48,195 nucleotides of DNA from an uncultured Clostridiaceae bacterium (GCA_946628065.1 CAMOWC010000003.1:99670-147864), one strand, 5' to 3'; positions 35,562 to 45,541 are shown, counted from the stretch's first letter. Numbers and translations are program-made. The notes: a model not told the origin generated them from the letters alone.

Positions 35562-38500
35562 ATGCCAGATTTTGTGCATTTACATGTACATAGCGAATTT
35601 AGCTTATTAGATGGAGCAATAAGAATTAAGGAATTGCCTAAAAGAGTAAAAGAACTTGGAATGAGCGCTGTTGCCCTTACAGATCACGGAGTTATGTATG
35701 GTGCGATAGACTTTTATAAAGCATGTAAAAATGAAGGAATTAAGCCTATAATTGGATGCGAAGTTTATGTCGCTCCTAGAAGCCGATTTGACAAAGAGCC
35801 TAGCATAGACAATAAATATAACCATTTAATTTTACTTGCTAAAAATAATGATGGCTATAAAAACTTAAGCAAACTTGTTTCACTAGGATTTACAGAAGGG
35901 TATTACTACAAACCAAGAATAGATTTAGAAACATTAGAGAAGTATCATGAAGGCTTGATATGTTGTAGTGCATGCTTGGCAGGAAGCATTGCAACTGCAC
36001 TTTTAGAAGGAAAACAGGAAGAAGCAGAAAAAATAGCATTATGGCATAAAGATCTATTTGGAGAAGACTACTATCTTGAAATACAAGCAAATACATTAAA
36101 AAAGCAAGCATTAATTAACCAAAAAATTGTTGAAATGGGAAGAAAACTCAACATCCCACTTGTAATAACAAACGACTCACATTATTTAAACAAAGAAGAT
36201 TTCGACAGTCACGAAGTATTGCTGTGTGTGCAAACAGGTAAGAAAATGACTGACATAGATAGAATGAGCTTTGAGGTAAATGACTTTTACTTAAAAAGTC
36301 CTGAAGAAATAGCAGAGTTTATTCCAAATTTGCCAGAAGCAATGGAGAATACTGTTAAAATAGCTGAAAAATGTAATGTGGAGTTTGAATTTGGACATAC
36401 CATACTTCCAAATTATGACGTACCGGCTGAGTACCCAACACATTTTGACTTTTTTAAGAAACTCTGTGATGAAGGAATACGCAAAAGATATGCTGAAAAT
36501 CCAACAAAAGAAATCCTTGATAGAATGGAATATGAAATAGAAGTTATCAAGAAAATGGGATATGTAGATTACTTCCTTATAGTATGGGACTTTATTCATT
36601 ATGCAAAATCTCATGGAATACCAGTAGGGCCAGGACGTGGCTCCGGCGCTGGATCGATTGTTGCATATGCGATAGAGATAACAGACATCGACCCAATGAA
36701 GTATGATTTGCTATTTGAGAGATTCTTAAACCCAGAACGTATTAGCATGCCGGATTTTGATGTAGATTTTTGCTATGAAAGAAGACAAAAGGTATTAGAT
36801 TATGTTTCAGAAAAATATGGAGCAGACCATGTTTCACAAATTATAACGTTTGGAACCATGTCTGCAAGAATGGTAATACGAGATGTAGCAAGAGTTTTGG
36901 ATTTACCTTATGCGGAAGCAGACAAGCTTGCAAAAATGATTCCAAATGAACTTCATATAACGATTAAAAAAGCAATGGAACAAAACAGAGAACTAAAAGA
37001 ATTATATGAAAGTGATGATAAAATAAAGAATTTATTAGATATAGCTATGGCATTAGAGGGATTACCAAGACAAGCATCAACACACGCATGTGGCGTTGTT
37101 ATCACAAAGGAGCCAGTTGTAAACTATGTTCCACTATATGTAAGAGATGATACTATCTCTACTCAGTATATAATGACAACCCTAGAAGAACTAGGATTAT
37201 TAAAAATGGATTTTCTGGGCTTACGTACTCTTACTGTAATAGATGATGCAATAAAATATGTGAAAGAAAACAGAGGAATAGACGTTAAATTTGATAAAGA
37301 CATGAATGACCCAAAAGTATATAAACTCTGGGGAGAAGGAAAGACTCTAGGAATATTTCAATTTGAAAGTCAAGGTATGACAAATTTTATGAAAGAGCTA
37401 AAACCAGATGGCCTTGAAGATATTATTGCAGGTGTTTCATTATACCGCCCAGGACCAATGGATCAAATACCAAGATATATAAAAAACAAATTGCATCCAG
37501 ACAATATTGAATATACTCATCCTGCTTTGGAACCAATATTACATGTAACATACGGTTGTATGGTATATCAAGAACAGGTTATGCAAATTGTAAGACAGCT
37601 TGCAGGATATTCACTTGGAAGAGCTGACCTAGTAAGACGTGCTATGGGAAAGAAAAAACTTGATGTAATGGCAAAAGAAAGAGAAAACTTTATACATGGA
37701 CAAACAGACGAAAATGGAAATATAGTAATTCCAGGCTGCGTAAGAAACGGAATTGACGAAGAATCTGCAAATAAAATTTTTGATGAAATGGCAGAATTTG
37801 CGAAATATGCATTTAACAAATCGCATGCTGCAGCATATGCGGTTGTATCATATAGGACAGCATTTTTAAAGTCATATTACCCAGAAGAATTCATGGCAGC
37901 AACATTAAACAGTTTCTTAGGCAATTTAGACAAGGTCCCTGAATACATAGACGAATGTAAAAGAATGAACATTCAAATATTAAAACCAGATATTAACGAA
38001 AGCGATACAAAATTTACAGTGAAGAAAGGAGAAATTCGTTTCGGCTTAGGAAGTATAAAAAATGTTGGAGTTGCAGCGGTAGATGCAATTTGTGCAGAAC
38101 GCAATAAAAATGGAGAATTTAAATCAATAGCAGACTTTTGCGAGAGAATAAGTGGTGAAGCTGTAAATAAAAAATGTATTGAGTCATTAATAAAAGCAGG
38201 AGCATTTGATAATTTAGGAGAAACGAGAGCAACTTTACTTGCATCATTTGAAGGGATAATAGACACTATAGCAGACAACGAAAAGAAAAGCTTAAAAGGG
38301 CAAGTAAGTATGTTCGACTTAGGAGAAGAAGAGAAAGGTAATAGCAACCTAAATAATATCAAATACAACATAAATATTAAACCAGAATTGACGCAAAAAG
38401 AACTTTTATCAATGGAAAAAGAAATGCTTGGATTATATATTTCTGGTCACCCACTTGAAAATTTAAGAGAACAGATTATTTCGCAAACTAATATAAACAC

Positions 38501-39032
38501 GCTAAAAATGCATGAAATTGGCGACACAGATGAAGCTAGTGAATATAAAGATGGACAAAATGTTATTTATGCAGGAATAATTACTTCGATAAAGAAAAAA
38601 TATACAAAGAATAATACTTTAATGGCATTTGTTACTGTAGAAGATTTATATGGCGCCTGTGAAGTTATAGTATTTGAAAACTGTTATCAAAAATCAAATA
38701 GTGTATTAATTGAAGATAATGTAGTCATAGTAGAAGGGAGACTTAGCCTTCGAGAAGACGATGAACCCAAAATAGTTGCAAATAATATAAGAGAATTCAC
38801 GAAGAAAACAAAGAAAATTTTAAGTATTGATATTACAAACTTAGACGAAGGTACAAAAGATAAATTAAGAGGAGCTCTAAAATTTTTTATGGGAGATAGA
38901 AACAACATGCCAATACAAATAAGAGATGGAGAGCAAGTAAAACCAGCAGGAGGAATTTATCTAACAGAAAACATCCTAAAAGAACTTCAAGAAGTAGCAG
39001 GCGAAGATAGAGTAAAAATATTAGATATATGA
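35562..39032 (+). CDS. dnaE: DNA polymerase III alpha subunit DnaE
   Basis: Predicted 1156-aa replicative or lagging-strand polymerase. The PHP domain begins FVHLHVHSEFSLLDGA and includes ALTDHGVMYG. Catalytic aspartates lie in MPDFDVDFCYERR (about 396-408), after GPGRGSGAGSIVAYAI. The fingers/HhH parts contain GIFQFESQGM and YRPGPMDQIP, and an OB domain lies near 1005-1080 (VIYAGIITSIKKKYTKNNT). No PolC-type exonuclease insert, so this is DnaE1/DnaE3-like. AGGAGG precedes the ATG. Confidence 0.97.
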   Translation: MPDFVHLHVHSEFSLLDGAIRIKELPKRVKELGMSAVALTDHGVMYGAIDFYKACKNEGIKPIIGCEVYVAPRSRFDKEPSIDNKYNHLILLAKNNDGYKNLSKLVSLGFTEGYYYKPRIDLETLEKYHEGLICCSACLAGSIATALLEGKQEEAEKIALWHKDLFGEDYYLEIQANTLKKQALINQKIVEMGRKLNIPLVITNDSHYLNKEDFDSHEVLLCVQTGKKMTDIDRMSFEVNDFYLKSPEEIAEFIPNLPEAMENTVKIAEKCNVEFEFGHTILPNYDVPAEYPTHFDFFKKLCDEGIRKRYAENPTKEILDRMEYEIEVIKKMGYVDYFLIVWDFIHYAKSHGIPVGPGRGSGAGSIVAYAIEITDIDPMKYDLLFERFLNPERISMPDFDVDFCYERRQKVLDYVSEKYGADHVSQIITFGTMSARMVIRDVARVLDLPYAEADKLAKMIPNELHITIKKAMEQNRELKELYESDDKIKNLLDIAMALEGLPRQASTHACGVVITKEPVVNYVPLYVRDDTISTQYIMTTLEELGLLKMDFLGLRTLTVIDDAIKYVKENRGIDVKFDKDMNDPKVYKLWGEGKTLGIFQFESQGMTNFMKELKPDGLEDIIAGVSLYRPGPMDQIPRYIKNKLHPDNIEYTHPALEPILHVTYGCMVYQEQVMQIVRQLAGYSLGRADLVRRAMGKKKLDVMAKERENFIHGQTDENGNIVIPGCVRNGIDEESANKIFDEMAEFAKYAFNKSHAAAYAVVSYRTAFLKSYYPEEFMAATLNSFLGNLDKVPEYIDECKRMNIQILKPDINESDTKFTVKKGEIRFGLGSIKNVGVAAVDAICAERNKNGEFKSIADFCERISGEAVNKKCIESLIKAGAFDNLGETRATLLASFEGIIDTIADNEKKSLKGQVSMFDLGEEEKGNSNLNNIKYNINIKPELTQKELLSMEKEMLGLYISGHPLENLREQIISQTNINTLKMHEIGDTDEASEYKDGQNVIYAGIITSIKKKYTKNNTLMAFVTVEDLYGACEVIVFENCYQKSNSVLIEDNVVIVEGRLSLREDDEPKIVANNIREFTKKTKKILSIDITNLDEGTKDKLRGALKFFMGDRNNMPIQIRDGEQVKPAGGIYLTENILKELQEVAGEDRVKILDI

Positions 39033-39046
39033 AAACATTCAAATAA

Positions 39047-39087
39047 AAAGCGAGAGAAAAGCTTCACACTTTTCTCTCGCTTTTTTA
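39047..39087 (+). terminator. Terminator after dnaE
   Basis: AAAGCGAGAGAAAAG pairs with CTTTTCTCTCGCTTT, followed by T. Confidence 0.9.
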
Positions 39088-39129
39088 GACCTAAAAAAAT
39101 TCCGTACGCACTCAAAATTGTCTTACAGA

Positions 39130-39161
39130 CGAAAAAGCCTACATAAAAATAGGCTTTTTTT
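39130..39161 (-). terminator. Terminator overlapping the 3' end of the XRE gene
   Basis: AAAAAGCCTA pairs with TAGGCTTTTT around an A-rich loop; on the minus strand it overlaps the last codons and stop of the XRE gene. Confidence 0.75.
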
Positions 39162-39390
39162 CAGATCCTTGTTCAGTTTTTGGATATGGTTTAAATACGT
39201 CAGTTCTATACATTAAATAATCTACACTAGTTCCATAATAATCAGCCAACTTTGCAAGCAGTTCTAATGGAATATTACGTTTGTTTAATTCATAATATGA
39301 ATATGCAACCTGAGTTACGTGCAGAAGTTTACTAAGTTGTCTCTGAGTTAAATCACGATCCTCACGTAGCATTTTTATTCGTGTTTTCAT
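39139..39390 (-). CDS. Small XRE-family transcriptional regulator
   Basis: Predicted 83-aa DNA-binding protein. HTH_3 domain at about residues 3-58: IKMLREDRDLTQRQLSKLL, VTQVAYSYYELNKRNIPLELL and KLADYYGTSVDYLMYRT. A short C-terminal tail (KTEQGSEKKPIFM) follows. GGAGG lies 7 nt before the ATG. It stands alone, divergent from the symporter gene at 39605, which is a possible target. Similar small XRE proteins control themselves or neighbours; the target is unknown. Confidence 0.9.
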   Translation of the reverse strand: MKTRIKMLREDRDLTQRQLSKLLHVTQVAYSYYELNKRNIPLELLAKLADYYGTSVDYLMYRTDVFKPYPKTEQGSEKKPIFM

Positions 39391-39604
39391 GTAGTTTCCT
39401 CCTATAACTATTCTTAAAAAATTATAGAATAAAACGAAATGTTGTTACGCGATTTAAAACGCAATGTTATAGGGAAGAAAGTTAATTATAAAAAAATATT
39501 TGTCATAATTCTTGAATTAATAAAATAGATATTATATAATAGCGCAAATACTAAAAATATGACTATATTTTTAGTGGCTTTTCTTTTTAGAAAAGAGGTA
39601 TTAT

Positions 39605-40852
39605 ATGAAAAAATTTTTATCAAACTACAAGTCAACGATAATTCTTTTGGTTGCAATTATTGTTGGCGCTATCGTTGGATTCGTATTCCAAGAAAAAGCA
39701 ACCGTATTAAGTCCATTTGGAGACTTATTTTTAAATCTTCTTCTAGTCGTTATTGTTCCATTAATTTTCCTAACAATTACAACATCTATCGCAAAAATGA
39801 AAACACCTAAAAGATTAGGCAAAATACTTATAACTATAGTAGTTATATTTGTTGTTACTTCACTTATGTCAGTTTTAATAGGACTACTTACAACATTACC
39901 TATTAAACTTGTAGACCCTGGAGATGGTGAAGTTATTCGTTCGTATTTGGATGATCCGACAGAAGAATCAACTAGCGAAGAAATTACAATATTAGAAAGG
40001 ACAATAAAATTAATTTCAGTAAATGATTTTTCTAAATTATTATCAAGAGATAACCTTATTGCATTGCTTGTATTCTCAGTGATTTTTGGAATTGCTATAA
40101 ATATGACAGGAGAAAAAGCAAAACCTGTTGTAGATTTCCTAGAAGGAGCCAATGCAATAATAAATAATGTTATAAAAATAATTATGTACTATGCACCAGT
40201 AGGGCTTGGATGCTATTTTGCAGCATTAGTGGGAAGCTTTGGAGCGTCTATTGTTGTTGGATACTTAAAAACATTTGTAATTTATTTAATTGTATCTGTT
40301 GCTTTCTTTGCAATTTTCTACACATTGTATGCATGGATAGCAGGAAAAAAGAAAGGAGTTATTGCATTCTGGAAAAATGTTTGGCCATCTACACTTACAG
40401 CTCTTGGAACATGTTCAAGTGCTGCATCGATTCCAGTAAATATTGAATGCAGTAAAAAGATGGGAGTTCCAGCTGACATTGCAGAAACTACAATACCGCT
40501 TGGAACTAGTTTCCATAAAGATGGCTCAATAATAGGTTCTGTATTCAAAATAATGTTCTTAGTTTGCCTATTTGGAACAAGTATGGCAACAGCTGGAGAC
40601 GTGTTTAGAGTAATAGGAGTAGCATTACTTGCAAACTTGCTTATTACAGCAGTTCCTATTGGTGGTGGAACAATTTCAGAAATGCTTATAATAACAATGC
40701 TAGGCTATCCTGTAGCAGCATTGCCTATACTTACTATAATTGCAACTATCATAGATGCGCCAGCAACGATGCTAAATGTTGTTGGAGATACAGCGTCATC
40801 AATGATGGTAGCTAGGATAGTAGACGGAAAAAATTGGATGGAGAACAAATAA
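39605..40852 (+). CDS. Dicarboxylate/amino acid:cation symporter (DAACS)
   Basis: Predicted 415-aa inner-membrane transporter with about eight helices and two re-entrant loops. Family motifs: LTALGTCSSAASIPVNIECS (serine-rich hairpin), PLGTSFHKDGS, and near the end IDAPATMLNVVGDTASSMMVA (NVxGD substrate/cation site). It takes up glutamate, aspartate or C4-dicarboxylates with Na+ or H+. AAGAGGT precedes the ATG. Followed by a terminator at 40880. Substrate cannot be fixed from sequence alone. Confidence 0.93.
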   Translation: MKKFLSNYKSTIILLVAIIVGAIVGFVFQEKATVLSPFGDLFLNLLLVVIVPLIFLTITTSIAKMKTPKRLGKILITIVVIFVVTSLMSVLIGLLTTLPIKLVDPGDGEVIRSYLDDPTEESTSEEITILERTIKLISVNDFSKLLSRDNLIALLVFSVIFGIAINMTGEKAKPVVDFLEGANAIINNVIKIIMYYAPVGLGCYFAALVGSFGASIVVGYLKTFVIYLIVSVAFFAIFYTLYAWIAGKKKGVIAFWKNVWPSTLTALGTCSSAASIPVNIECSKKMGVPADIAETTIPLGTSFHKDGSIIGSVFKIMFLVCLFGTSMATAGDVFRVIGVALLANLLITAVPIGGGTISEMLIITMLGYPVAALPILTIIATIIDAPATMLNVVGDTASSMMVARIVDGKNWMENK

Positions 40853-40879
40853 TAAAAAAATAATAGAAGAAGATAAGAA

Positions 40880-40908
40880 ATGGGCGCCAGGTAAGGCGCT
40901 CATTTTTG
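40880..40908 (+). terminator. Terminator after the symporter gene
   Basis: ATGGGCGCC pairs with GGCGCTCAT (one wobble), loop AGGTAA, then five T. Confidence 0.85.
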
Positions 40909-40943
40909 CATTGTATAATAAATGTAACGAAAATTTAACTTGT

Positions 40944-40973
40944 TTGTAATAGCTTTTGGAGCACTTGTATAAT
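40944..40973 (+). promoter_or_regulatory. Sigma-A promoter of the guanylate-kinase-like gene
   Basis: TTGTAA, 18-nt spacer, TATAAT at 40968-40973. Confidence 0.6.
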
Positions 40974-41019
40974 ATAATCTATGTATAAAAAAGTTTTATT
41001 AATATTAAGAGAGGGTAAA

Positions 41020-41553
41020 ATGATTATATTAGTTGGAGAAAGCGGCAGTGGTAAAACTACTATACTAAATGAATTAGAAAAAAGAGGATATAAGAAGGCG
41101 ACTAATCATACAACAAGAAATAAAAGACCTGGAGAAGAAGAAAATTCTGAATATATTTTTGTAAGCAAAGATGAATTTAATACTATGTGGGATGAAGGAA
41201 AGCTTTTGCAAAGAGCAGAATTTAACAATGAGTATTATGGCATATCTGTAGATTCAATAAGAGACGACGTTGCATGTATACAGATAGTCGATTCTATAGC
41301 AGAAGTTAGGAAAAAAGCAAAAGAATTAGGGCTTGACGATAAAAGAATCATAAGCTTTTACATTTCAGTTCCTGCAGAAGAAAGAACTAAAAGAATGCTA
41401 CTAAGAGGTGACAGCTTAGAAGGCATACAAAAAAGATTAGAAATTGACAATGAAAAATTTAAAAATGTAAAAGACGTAGTTGACTATGTTGTAGAAAATA
41501 ACGTACTAGAAGATGCAGTCAACGAAATAATAAAATTAGATAAAGAAAATTAA
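41020..41553 (+). CDS. Guanylate-kinase-like P-loop protein
   Basis: Predicted 177-aa protein. P-loop GESGSGKTT at residues 6-14; THTTRNKRPGEEE-like NHTTRNKRPGEEENSEYIFVS matches the GMP-binding part of guanylate kinases, and YYGISVDSI the following strand. The start at 41020 is preferred: GAGGG lies just upstream, whereas the ATG at 40981 sits almost at the predicted transcription start. The sequence is divergent enough that it may phosphorylate another substrate or not be the housekeeping Gmk. Stands alone before the pheST T-box. Confidence 0.75.
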   Translation: MIILVGESGSGKTTILNELEKRGYKKATNHTTRNKRPGEEENSEYIFVSKDEFNTMWDEGKLLQRAEFNNEYYGISVDSIRDDVACIQIVDSIAEVRKKAKELGLDDKRIISFYISVPAEERTKRMLLRGDSLEGIQKRLEIDNEKFKNVKDVVDYVVENNVLEDAVNEIIKLDKEN

Positions 41554-41566
41554 CATTAAAAATCAC

Positions 41567-41595
41567 TTGTAATTTGTAGCAAAAAGTGGTAATAT
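41567..41595 (+). promoter_or_regulatory. Promoter of the pheST T-box transcript
   Basis: TTGTAA at 41567-41572, 17-nt spacer, TAATAT at 41590-41595. Confidence 0.6.
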
Positions 41596-41619
41596 ATTAA
41601 TGTTAAAACCATTGACAAA

Positions 41620-41870
41620 GCAAAGTAGAATACATATTACTTTAGTAGAGATAGCAGGCCATGGGCTGAAAGCTTGCTTTAAAGGATTGTGTTTGAAATT
41701 TCACTTTCGAGGTCTTTTGCTGAAATGATAGTAGGCATAGGCGTGTAGCTTGCGTTAAAAGCATTTTAAGAGATTTGCTAAAAATATATAAAAGCAAATA
41801 AAATAGGTGGTACCGCGGAATATTAAGCCATTTCGTCCTATATTATAGGATGGAGAGGCTTTTTTTAGTG
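41620..41870 (+). promoter_or_regulatory. T-box riboswitch upstream of pheST
   Basis: The T-box sequence AGGTGGTACCGCG at 41805-41817 would pair with the NCCA end of uncharged tRNA. A terminator follows at 41826-41866 (AGCC...TCCTA/TAGGA...GGCT, then a T-run), and the long 5' part holds the stem I region. It should raise pheST expression when tRNA-Phe is uncharged. I could not place the specifier codon with certainty; a UUC is expected from the genes it controls. Confidence 0.92.
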
Positions 41871-41906
41871 AAATGTTAGGGACATTTCACTTGAGGGAGG
41901 TAGAAA

Positions 41907-42944
41907 ATGAAAGAAGAACTAGAAGCAATAAGCAAACAAGGGCTAGAGGAAATTGCTAGTGCAAAAACGATGGATGAATTACAAGAAGTTAAAAGAAATC
42001 TTTTTGGAAAAAGTAGCAAACTATCTGATATTACAAAGTCAATGGGCAGTTTAACAGCTGAGATGAAAAAAGAAGTCGGGATGAAGGTTTCTGAAATTAG
42101 AAACTTGTTTACTGCAAAATTAGACGAGAAAGAGCAAGAAATTTTGGAATCAAATAGTGTCTTAAATGCTCCAGCTGACCTTACAATTCCTGGCAAAAAA
42201 GTAAACGGAGGGAGTATGCACCCAATTATTCAAATGTGCTATGACTTAAATGATGCTTTTGCATCACTTGGATTTGAGGTGTTTAGCGAAGATGAAATAA
42301 GTAGTGAAAAATATGCTTTTGATAATTTAAACTTTGCTGCTGATCATCCAGCACGCCAAACAATGGACACATATTGGCTAGAAGGAACCGAAAATAAAGA
42401 CGGAGCTGAAAGACTATGCTTAAGACCACATTTAACAGGTGGCTCTGTAAGATATTTATTAAAACACGGAGCTCCTGCAAGATTTGTGTACCCAGGCCAA
42501 GTATTTAGAAATGAAGCGGTAGATGCACGTCACGAAAGAGATTTCTTTCAATATGAGGCTTTAATTGTAGATAAAGACATTTCGTTTTCATCTGGAATTG
42601 TAATGATTCAAACAATACTTGAAAAAGTATTTGGAAGAAAAATAAATATTCGTATGAGAGAGGGCTTTTTCCCATTCGTTGAACCAGGCTATGAAATAGA
42701 TATGGAATGTTTAGTTTGTGGTGGCAAGGGATGCAAAACATGTAATCACAATGGATGGATAGAAGTTATGCCAGGAGGTGTAATTCACCCAAATGTATTA
42801 AAATCTGCTGGACTTAGCCCAGATGAATGGACTGGATTTTATATTAACATCGGATTAGATAGATTAGTAATGATGCGTTATGGTGTAGACGATATTCGTT
42901 TGCTTCGTAGCTCGGACTTAAGATTTTTAAGGCAATTTAATTAG
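41907..42944 (+). CDS. pheS: Phenylalanyl-tRNA synthetase alpha subunit
   Basis: Predicted 345-aa class II synthetase subunit carrying the active site. Coiled-coil tRNA-binding N-terminus, motif 2 region FVYPGQVFRNEAVDARHERDFFQYEA (in outline), FPFVEPGYEIDMECLVCGGKGC with a four-cysteine zinc-like group typical of Firmicute PheS, and motif 3 NIGLDRLVMMRYGVDDIR. GGGAGG precedes the ATG by 8 nt. Under T-box control; pheT follows after 14 nt. Confidence 0.97.
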   Translation: MKEELEAISKQGLEEIASAKTMDELQEVKRNLFGKSSKLSDITKSMGSLTAEMKKEVGMKVSEIRNLFTAKLDEKEQEILESNSVLNAPADLTIPGKKVNGGSMHPIIQMCYDLNDAFASLGFEVFSEDEISSEKYAFDNLNFAADHPARQTMDTYWLEGTENKDGAERLCLRPHLTGGSVRYLLKHGAPARFVYPGQVFRNEAVDARHERDFFQYEALIVDKDISFSSGIVMIQTILEKVFGRKINIRMREGFFPFVEPGYEIDMECLVCGGKGCKTCNHNGWIEVMPGGVIHPNVLKSAGLSPDEWTGFYINIGLDRLVMMRYGVDDIRLLRSSDLRFLRQFN

Positions 42945-42958
42945 AAGGAGGGAAAAAA

Positions 42959-45382
42959 ATGAAAATATCGTTAAATATAGTAAAAAAATATATTGACTTG
43001 CCAGAAGAGCTTACTCCTGAGCAAATTGCCAGAGACTTAACTATAAAAACTGTAGAGGTAGAGGGAATAGAAAATGTTGCAGAAAAATTTGAAAACATTG
43101 TAGTAGGAAAAATATTAGAAGTTCATCCACACCCAAATGCGGACAAATTAAGAGTTTGCAAAGTTGATATAGGAGAAAAAGAATCTGTACAAATTGTTTG
43201 CGGTGGAAGTAACCTATATGAGGGAGAATTTGTAGTAGTTTCAAAGCCAGGTGCAAAAGTTGTATGGCATGGTGAGGGAGAACCTGTTGAAATAAAAGCT
43301 ATGCCAATGAGAGGAGTAGACTCATATGGCATGATTTGTGGTGCAACAGAGGTGTATTTAGATGGGTATTTTAAGCCACAATCTGAAACTGAAATTGTAG
43401 ATTTAAAAGGCATAGACTGTAAGCCGGGGCAAAACATTGCCGAAGCTATCAATGCAGATGATGTAGTTATTGAAATAGATAATAAATCATTAACTAATAG
43501 GCCAGACCTTTGGGGCCATTATGGAATAGCAAGAGAATTGTCAGCCATATATAATGTGCAGCTTAAAGAGTTAGAAAAATACGATTTAGAAAAAGGACTA
43601 AAAAAGTACAATATTGAAATAGTTGATACAAAAAAATGTGCAAGATATATTGGAATTGAAATAGATGGAATAGAACAAAAGGATTCACCTATGTGGATGC
43701 AAACTGCATTAATAAATTCAGGAATGAAGCCAATTAATGCAATTGTTGACATTACAAACTATGTAATGATTGTCACAGGTCAGCCAATGCATGCATTTGA
43801 TAGGACTCATATTGATGGACAAAAAATAGTTGTAAGAAATGCTAAAAAAGGTGAAGTATTAGAATTACTAGATGGCAACAATATTGAACTTGGAGAAGAC
43901 GATTTAGTAATTTGCGATGTTAATTCACCACTTTGCTTAGCAGGAATTAGGGGAGGAATAAAAGATTCCGTACTTCCAGAAACAACAGGAGTATTACTAG
44001 AAGTTGCAAACTTCGAAGCAAGCACAATACGTAGATCTGAAAAGAAATTCGATGAAAAAACAGATGCAGGCATTAGATATGAAAAAGGAATAGATACTCA
44101 AAGAGTTGACCAAGGTGTAAACCTTGCTTTAGCTTTAGTTAAAGAAATATTCCCAGATAGCAAAATTACGGCTTATGCAGACGTATACAAAGATGAGACC
44201 CAAAGAGCCAAAATAGATGTTACAAAAGAATTTTTAGATGTAAGATTAGGAACAGTTGTGGAGCAAAAAGAAATTGAAAGAATTCTTACAAAGCTAGGAT
44301 ATGAAGTGAATTTTGAAAATGGAGTGTACCATGTAACAGCTCCAACATGGAGATCTACTGGAGATGTATCGCTTCGCGATGATGTAATGGGAGACATTGC
44401 AAGAATAATTGGTTATGATAATTTTACGCAAAAGCCATTACCAATTAAGATTGAACATGCTGTTATACAAAACAATGTATTATTAGAAAGAAGAATAAGA
44501 GAGTATTTATCATATAGATGTGGATTTGATGAAGTTATAACATATCCTTGGATAGAAGATAAATATATAGAGGCATCAGGCCTTGACAAAACAAAAATGG
44601 TAAGACTAGCAACACCACCATCACCTGACATGGCACATTTAAGAAGTTCGCTAATTCCAGGAATGCTTGATTCAACTGCTAAAAATTTAAGATATTTTGA
44701 TAATTTTAAAATATACGAGTTAACACAAGTTTACGAAAAAGGTGAGTACCATGAATCATCAGAAGACGAAACATTACCAATTCACAAAAAGATGCTTGCA
44801 GGATGCATAGTAGGAAAAAATGCGTATGAAATACTATATGAGCTAAAAGGAGTACTTGAAGGACTTTCAAGTTACTGCCATATGGAAGATATAGAGCTTG
44901 TAGTAAAAAATAAGCCAGCTTGGGCAGATATAAATGCAAACATGAGCATTATTAAAAATGGAGAAATAATTGGATGCATGGGACTTCTTTCAATTAAGAC
45001 AATGCTTGAAACAAAGATAAAACACACTAATGTAGCTATGTTTGAGCTAAATGTGGAAAAATTAATACCATATACATCTAGGACAAATGAATATAAGCAT
45101 TTACCACAACTGCCTTTAATTGAAAAAGATTTATCTATATTAGTAGACGAAACTACTACATGGGAACAAATAAGAAATACTATTGCACCACATGTTAATG
45201 AAGTAATATTTGTAGAAGAATACAGGGGAGACCAAGTACCACAAGGTAAAAAATCTATAATGCTGAAAATGAAGATAGAAAATAACGAAACAACTATGAC
45301 TTCAGAAGAAATCAACAAATTAATAGATAAAATAGTAAAAGCACTATATTTTAAGATTGGAGCAACATTACGAGAAGAATAA
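42959..45382 (+). CDS. pheT: Phenylalanyl-tRNA synthetase beta subunit
   Basis: Predicted 807-aa subunit, normal length. EMAP-type tRNA-binding domain at about 40-155 (VVGKILEVHPHPNADKLRVC, VCGGSNL), then NKSLTNRPDLWGHYGIARE, the B3/4 editing domain, B5 domain and the C-terminal FDX-ACB anticodon-binding domain (LPLIEKDLSILVDETTTWEQI). GAAGGAGGG precedes the ATG. Transcribed with pheS; terminator follows at 45403. Confidence 0.97.
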   Translation: MKISLNIVKKYIDLPEELTPEQIARDLTIKTVEVEGIENVAEKFENIVVGKILEVHPHPNADKLRVCKVDIGEKESVQIVCGGSNLYEGEFVVVSKPGAKVVWHGEGEPVEIKAMPMRGVDSYGMICGATEVYLDGYFKPQSETEIVDLKGIDCKPGQNIAEAINADDVVIEIDNKSLTNRPDLWGHYGIARELSAIYNVQLKELEKYDLEKGLKKYNIEIVDTKKCARYIGIEIDGIEQKDSPMWMQTALINSGMKPINAIVDITNYVMIVTGQPMHAFDRTHIDGQKIVVRNAKKGEVLELLDGNNIELGEDDLVICDVNSPLCLAGIRGGIKDSVLPETTGVLLEVANFEASTIRRSEKKFDEKTDAGIRYEKGIDTQRVDQGVNLALALVKEIFPDSKITAYADVYKDETQRAKIDVTKEFLDVRLGTVVEQKEIERILTKLGYEVNFENGVYHVTAPTWRSTGDVSLRDDVMGDIARIIGYDNFTQKPLPIKIEHAVIQNNVLLERRIREYLSYRCGFDEVITYPWIEDKYIEASGLDKTKMVRLATPPSPDMAHLRSSLIPGMLDSTAKNLRYFDNFKIYELTQVYEKGEYHESSEDETLPIHKKMLAGCIVGKNAYEILYELKGVLEGLSSYCHMEDIELVVKNKPAWADINANMSIIKNGEIIGCMGLLSIKTMLETKIKHTNVAMFELNVEKLIPYTSRTNEYKHLPQLPLIEKDLSILVDETTTWEQIRNTIAPHVNEVIFVEEYRGDQVPQGKKSIMLKMKIENNETTMTSEEINKLIDKIVKALYFKIGATLREE

Positions 45383-45402
45383 AAAAGTAAATACAGCAAA
45401 AA

Positions 45403-45460
45403 TGAAAAAAGAAAGGCAAGAGGAACGAAAGTTTATGTTTCCTTGTCTTTCTTTTTTGCC
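45403..45460. terminator. Bidirectional terminator between pheT and tRNA-Gly(CCC)
   Basis: AAAAAAGAAAGGCAAG-GGAAC pairs with GTTTCCTTGTCTTTCTTTTTT around a short loop, between convergent genes. Confidence 0.85.
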
Positions 45461-45467
45461 TTTATTA

Positions 45468-45541
45468 TGGAGCAGATAATGGGAGTCGAACCCACCTTTA
45501 AGCCTTGGGAAGGCCTCGTTCTACCGATGAACTACATCTGC
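45468..45541 (-). tRNA. tRNA-Gly (anticodon CCC)
   Basis: On the minus strand a 74-nt cloverleaf with encoded CCA: acceptor GCAGATG/TATCTGC, D stem GTTC/GAAC, anticodon arm AGGCC-TTCCCAA-GGCTT giving CCC with the usual A37, T arm GTGGG-TTCGACT-CCCAT, U73. Decodes GGG glycine codons. It provides a normal comparison for the unusual tRNA-Gly at 47521-47594. Confidence 0.93.

Noticed and set aside
45468-45541. tRNA-Gly(CCC) as the quadruplet decoder
   Set aside because: Its loop TTCCCAA has CCC followed by A37 and does not match CGGA.
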